Source: Nitrosospira sp.
GTDB lineage: Bacteria; Pseudomonadota; Gammaproteobacteria; Burkholderiales; Nitrosomonadaceae
Length of the DNA stretch: 9,744 nucleotides
NCBI GenBank assembly: GCA_030453055.1
Contig: JAKDLC010000057.1
Location: forward strand, 1 to 9,744
Direction: 5' to 3'
Shown: one piece after another, positions 5,883 to 9,744 of the stretch
How positions within the stretch are numbered: position 1 is the first letter of the stretch
Layout of the letters: each line of letters begins with the position of its first letter
Position numbers and translations under genes: made by a program
The notes under the pieces: generated by a model
What the model was told of the DNA's origin: nothing
Seen by the model: only the letters and a program-made list of their open reading frames with translations
The model's database searches: none

Positions 5883-7583
5883 CTATTCAACGAGCGCTCC
5901 TCCCTTAAGTGTTACACCAATTCCTACCAATTCCGCACTGAGAGGCAAGGGGTCTGTGTCGACTTCGCCCAAGTACCGGTATACGACGAGCTCGCCATCC
6001 GTACTCGGATAGTTGGCTTGAGTCGCAATGCGCCGCACCACCGCAAACCGGTTTGCATCCTGCAGCAATGACTTCAACGCCGCCATGGAAGGAAGATCAT
6101 CCCAAAACCCGGTTTCGGCGACCACATAGCGAATAGCATGTTGCTTGATCAGTTCCTCGATCCGATCCGCAGTCAGACTGCGATCCTGCACACCGCGCTC
6201 GCGCTCAATCGCTACCCGAAGCAGGAGCTTGTCAGCTCGTGCGACACTTATGTCAGAGCGTTGCCCGGCACGAATATTGAAGATAAAACTCCCATCACGA
6301 TAGCCGGAAAACAGGACCACGCTGTTCCTGGGCGCCTGCTTCAAAACCACATCCGCTACCTCGGAATAGCCGCTGACCCAATGGACAGGATAGGCCACTA
6401 ACAACCATGCGACGGACCCGGCCGTGACGGCGCCCGCTACGATAAGTCCCGTTTTTTTAAACCGACTCCCGGCTAGCTCTTTGATAGCCAACACCGCAAA
6501 AATCGGTATGGGCAAAAGCGCCATCAGGTCGTGACGAGGTTCACGAACCATTATATATGAGAAAAAGAGGTAACCGGCGACAAACCATGTGACGACAAAT
6601 ACCATGTGAGGCCGAGGCAGGCGCCAGCCAGGCTTCAGCATCGCACCAACCAGATAAATGACGGCGAGGATTACTGTCGGCCAGCCCAGTTGACTGGGCA
6701 GCTGAGCTGCATAATATGTCCACGCCTCGATCGATAATCGGGATACGTCCGCGCGCTGACTCCCCAGGATAGATGCCGTGTTGACCTGGCCAAACTTCAA
6801 CTGGAGCAAAACCAGGGGAACCAACAGCAGGAGAAGCACGACTGCTGCGATCCATAACCGCGGATTGCGAAAAGCCTGACATCCCTGTGAGGCAATGATC
6901 CCCGCAGCGAGCGCGAAGATGACAAATAATGACGTTTGCTTGGTATAGACTGCCGCGACAAACAGGGCTACCGTCAGCCACAGGTATCGGTTCTCGCCGT
7001 GGTCGAGGTAGCGCACAAACATAACCGCCATGAGGACCAGCCATGCATACGCGGGGATGTCGAGCATCAACTGCCGACCCCAGAACGCGATTTCCGGCGC
7101 ACCGGCGAGCAACAGCGAAGCCGCGATGGCATAACCATGCGCCATCCAGCGACGGGCTAGCATGTAACCGGCCAAGCCGAGTACAAGATGAAATAATGCT
7201 ACCGTGCCTTGAGCCACAGCATGCGAGAATCCGAAGATCGAGTAGCTGCCTGCGAGAAACACGGAGAAGAGCGGCGGATAAAACAGAATGGTCAACGCCG
7301 GATAACGGAGGTAGTAATCTACTGCATATTGCCGTGGGTCCTCCCAGGGCATCGCAATGAGAAAATCTCGAACGAATATTCCGTTCAAGCCGTGGCGAGG
7401 CGCGTCACTCCACGCGAAGTCGCCGTTGGTCGGCGCCGTAATGAACATGATAACGGCGAACGCCATAAATACGAGGACGGCTTCGAAAAAGTGGCGCGAC
7501 TCTACCACGGCCTCACGGTTCAGCGAATTGTTGGGATTGGCCATCATCGAAAATCGACGAGGGTCGGGGCGACAAATGCGCAC
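5883..7583 (-). CDS. GT-C fold membrane glycosyltransferase, family 39 (ArnT/PMT)-like
   Basis: A large inner-membrane protein of up to 566 residues with about 11-12 predicted helices and a soluble C-terminal region (from about 400), the layout of polyprenyl-phosphate-sugar-using glycosyltransferases such as ArnT and PMT_2 proteins. The acidic pair region after the first helix reads NGDFAWSDAPRHGLNG (53-68), matching the position of the GT-C catalytic Asp. It is followed by DYYLRYPALTILFYPPLF (89-106), the family's usual second motif. Further hydrophobic segments are at about 121-145, 150-165, 172-192, 198-233, 243-262, 302-316, 326-345, 352-368 and 378-398. The GTG at 7581-7583 gives the longest form; ATG at 7545-7547 or 7542-7544 (start MANPNNSL) is at least as likely, and none has a good Shine-Dalgarno site. 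The gene lies between the atp terminator and glmU, so it should need its own promoter. The acceptor is unknown. Confidence 0.85.
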   Translation of the reverse strand: MRICRPDPRRFSMMANPNNSLNREAVVESRHFFEAVLVFMAFAVIMFITAPTNGDFAWSDAPRHGLNGIFVRDFLIAMPWEDPRQYAVDYYLRYPALTILFYPPLFSVFLAGSYSIFGFSHAVAQGTVALFHLVLGLAGYMLARRWMAHGYAIAASLLLAGAPEIAFWGRQLMLDIPAYAWLVLMAVMFVRYLDHGENRYLWLTVALFVAAVYTKQTSLFVIFALAAGIIASQGCQAFRNPRLWIAAVVLLLLLVPLVLLQLKFGQVNTASILGSQRADVSRLSIEAWTYYAAQLPSQLGWPTVILAVIYLVGAMLKPGWRLPRPHMVFVVTWFVAGYLFFSYIMVREPRHDLMALLPIPIFAVLAIKELAGSRFKKTGLIVAGAVTAGSVAWLLVAYPVHWVSGYSEVADVVLKQAPRNSVVLFSGYRDGSFIFNIRAGQRSDISVARADKLLLRVAIERERGVQDRSLTADRIEELIKQHAIRYVVAETGFWDDLPSMAALKSLLQDANRFAVVRRIATQANYPSTDGELVVYRYLGEVDTDPLPLSAELVGIGVTLKGGALVE

Positions 7584-7660
7584 TGAACACTAGCCAAACC
7601 CGCTCGGCAAAGTACCGTCTCAGCAAACAGACGTTTCATACGTAGTTTATTTTCACGAAT

Positions 7661-7682
7661 AAAAAAGGCGGCTACCGCCGCC
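7661..7682 (-). terminator. Intrinsic terminator of the atp operon
   Basis: On the minus strand, 23 bases after the atpC stop, GGCGGC (7677-7682) and GCCGCC (7667-7672) form a perfect GC-only 6-bp stem with a GGTA loop, followed directly by six T (7661-7666). This is a textbook Rho-independent terminator facing the atp genes. It implies that the downstream glycosyltransferase gene is not simply part of the atp transcript. Confidence 0.93.
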
Positions 7683-7704
7683 CCCGCCGGAATCGCGCAT
7701 CACG

Positions 7705-8124
7705 TCAATGCCCGCGCTTTCGCAGTCTCTGAATTGCCGCCAATTGTGCGATAGCCTGGCTTAGTTCCACCTGAGCCCGCGCATAGTCCATCGCGGAGGA
7801 GCGGTCTCTCATGGCTTCTTCTGCCCGCTTCTTGGCCTCGATCGCTTTCAATTCATCGAGATTGCCCCCCCGCACAGCGGTGTCGGCAAGGATGGTTACC
7901 ACGTCCGGCTGAATTTCCAGCATGCCGCCGGAAACGTAGACTAACTCCTCTTCTTGCAAGGGTGCCTTGATGCGTACCGAACCGGGCTTGATTCGGGTCA
8001 ACATGGGCGTGTGTTGCGGATAAATACCCACTTCTCCCGCTTCCGCCGGGGCAACCAGGAACTCGGCAGGGCCGGAGTAGATGGATTCTTCCGCACTGAC
8101 TATATCAACGTGAAACACACCCAT
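7705..8124 (-). CDS. atpC: F1 ATP synthase epsilon subunit
   Basis: AtpC is the epsilon subunit of the F1 central stalk; it couples rotation to catalysis and inhibits ATP hydrolysis through its C-terminal helices. The product reads [18 protein letters not shown] at its start, then [27 protein letters not shown], the conserved beta-sandwich signature, and [23 protein letters not shown] helical, charged C-terminal part (about residues 93-139, [13 protein letters not shown] to [11 protein letters not shown]) forms the helical hairpin. From ATG 8122-8124 it has 139 residues, the same as E. coli, with GGAAG eight bases upstream. An in-frame ATG at 8137-8139 would add MEAKK and lacks a ribosome binding site, so I prefer the shorter form. 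It is the last gene of the atp operon. Confidence 0.96.
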   Translation of the reverse strand: MGVFHVDIVSAEESIYSGPAEFLVAPAEAGEVGIYPQHTPMLTRIKPGSVRIKAPLQEEELVYVSGGMLEIQPDVVTILADTAVRGGNLDELKAIEAKKRAEEAMRDRSSAMDYARAQVELSQAIAQLAAIQRLRKRGH

Positions 8125-8139
8125 TTTTTTAGCTTCCAT

Positions 8140-8278
8140 TCATCATTTGATTGGCGGGCTTACTTATATTTATCATTCTCAGCCAAATGATGGGTTACGC
8201 ATCGCTCCACCCATCCTGCTCAACCGTATAGGGGCGTACCTATTTATGAAGCCAGCTTCATAAAAATACTGTTTCGTT
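8140..8278 (-). other. Long structured spacer between atpD and atpC
   Basis: The coding gap is 139 to 154 bases depending on the atpC start; in most proteobacteria these genes lie a few tens of bases apart. It holds four inverted repeats. In mRNA order: TTTATGAAGC (8243-8252) with GCTTCATAAA (8255-8264), a perfect 10-bp arm pair; ATAGG (8228-8232) with CCTAT (8239-8243); GATGGGT (8189-8195) with ACCCATC (8209-8215); and CATCATTTG (8141-8149) with CAAATGATG (8184-8192). The last two share bases 8189-8192, so they cannot form together. None is followed by a T run on the minus strand, so I read them as processing, stability or translation-control structures rather than terminators. Confidence 0.7.
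8189..8215. repeat. GATGGGT...ACCCATC hairpin resembling a widespread interspersed repeat
   Basis: The 7-bp arms GATGGGT and ACCCATC flank the 13-base loop TACGCATCGCTCC. From memory, near-identical motifs (GATGGGTTACGC... then CTCCACCCATC) occur as short repeats between genes in many proteobacterial genomes. That recollection was not checked here; the inverted repeat itself is directly visible. Confidence 0.45.

Positions 8279-9744
<1,466 letters not shown>

Noticed and set aside
5619..6071. Plus-strand frame of 150 codons crossing the glmU spacer and the glycosyltransferase 3' end
   Set aside because: More than a third of it is antisense to the glycosyltransferase, it has no good ribosome binding site, and the translation looks like no protein family.

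Overview
The window looks like a betaproteobacterial chromosome segment. Nitrosomonadales or a relative is my best guess, from how the AtpD, GlmS and GlmU proteins read and from the atp-glmU-glmS gene order, but I cannot fix the genus without a search. Most genes are ordinary housekeeping genes, moderately GC-rich, on the minus strand. The left end carries a small accessory patch, part of it visibly AT-richer.

Layout in coordinate order. (1) 2-526, plus: the C-terminal part of a MacB-type ABC transporter permease, cut by the window edge, followed by a weak terminator candidate. (2) 641-1277, plus: a HigB/HigA-type toxin-antitoxin pair. The toxin frame has an in-frame TGA at codon 13 and is probably dead; the antitoxin is intact with a strong ribosome binding site. 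(3) 1278-1450: a non-coding gap with a small 8/16-bp repeat block. (4) 1451-1993, minus: an AT-rich, unrecognised membrane protein with three predicted helices. (5) 2040-2267, minus: an open frame of 75 codons without a usable start, possibly the remnant of another gene. (6) 2257-4101 glmS and 4169-5551 glmU, minus. The glmS 3' end keeps the sequence context used as attTn7 in other bacteria, and the accessory patch begins directly beyond it. (7) 5552-5882: a spacer rich in palindromes upstream of glmU. (8) 5883-7583, minus: a GT-C type (family 39-like) membrane glycosyltransferase. (9) 7661-7682: a clear intrinsic terminator that ends the atp operon. (10) atpC and atpD, minus, separated by an unusually long spacer with several inverted repeats. 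The atpD upstream region runs to the window edge.

The genes fall into three themes. atpD and atpC encode the catalytic beta and the regulatory epsilon subunits of F1 ATP synthase. glmS and glmU together make UDP-N-acetylglucosamine, the precursor of peptidoglycan and lipopolysaccharide. The glycosyltransferase between the two groups probably modifies a lipid-linked or cell-envelope glycan. The atp-glmU-glmS order is an old proteobacterial arrangement; here it is interrupted by the glycosyltransferase gene, placed behind the atp terminator.

I found no clear novel multi-gene system. The observations most worth checking are the structured atpD-atpC spacer, the nonsense-interrupted higB beside an intact higA, and the possible gene remnant plus orphan membrane protein next to the glmS attTn7-type site.
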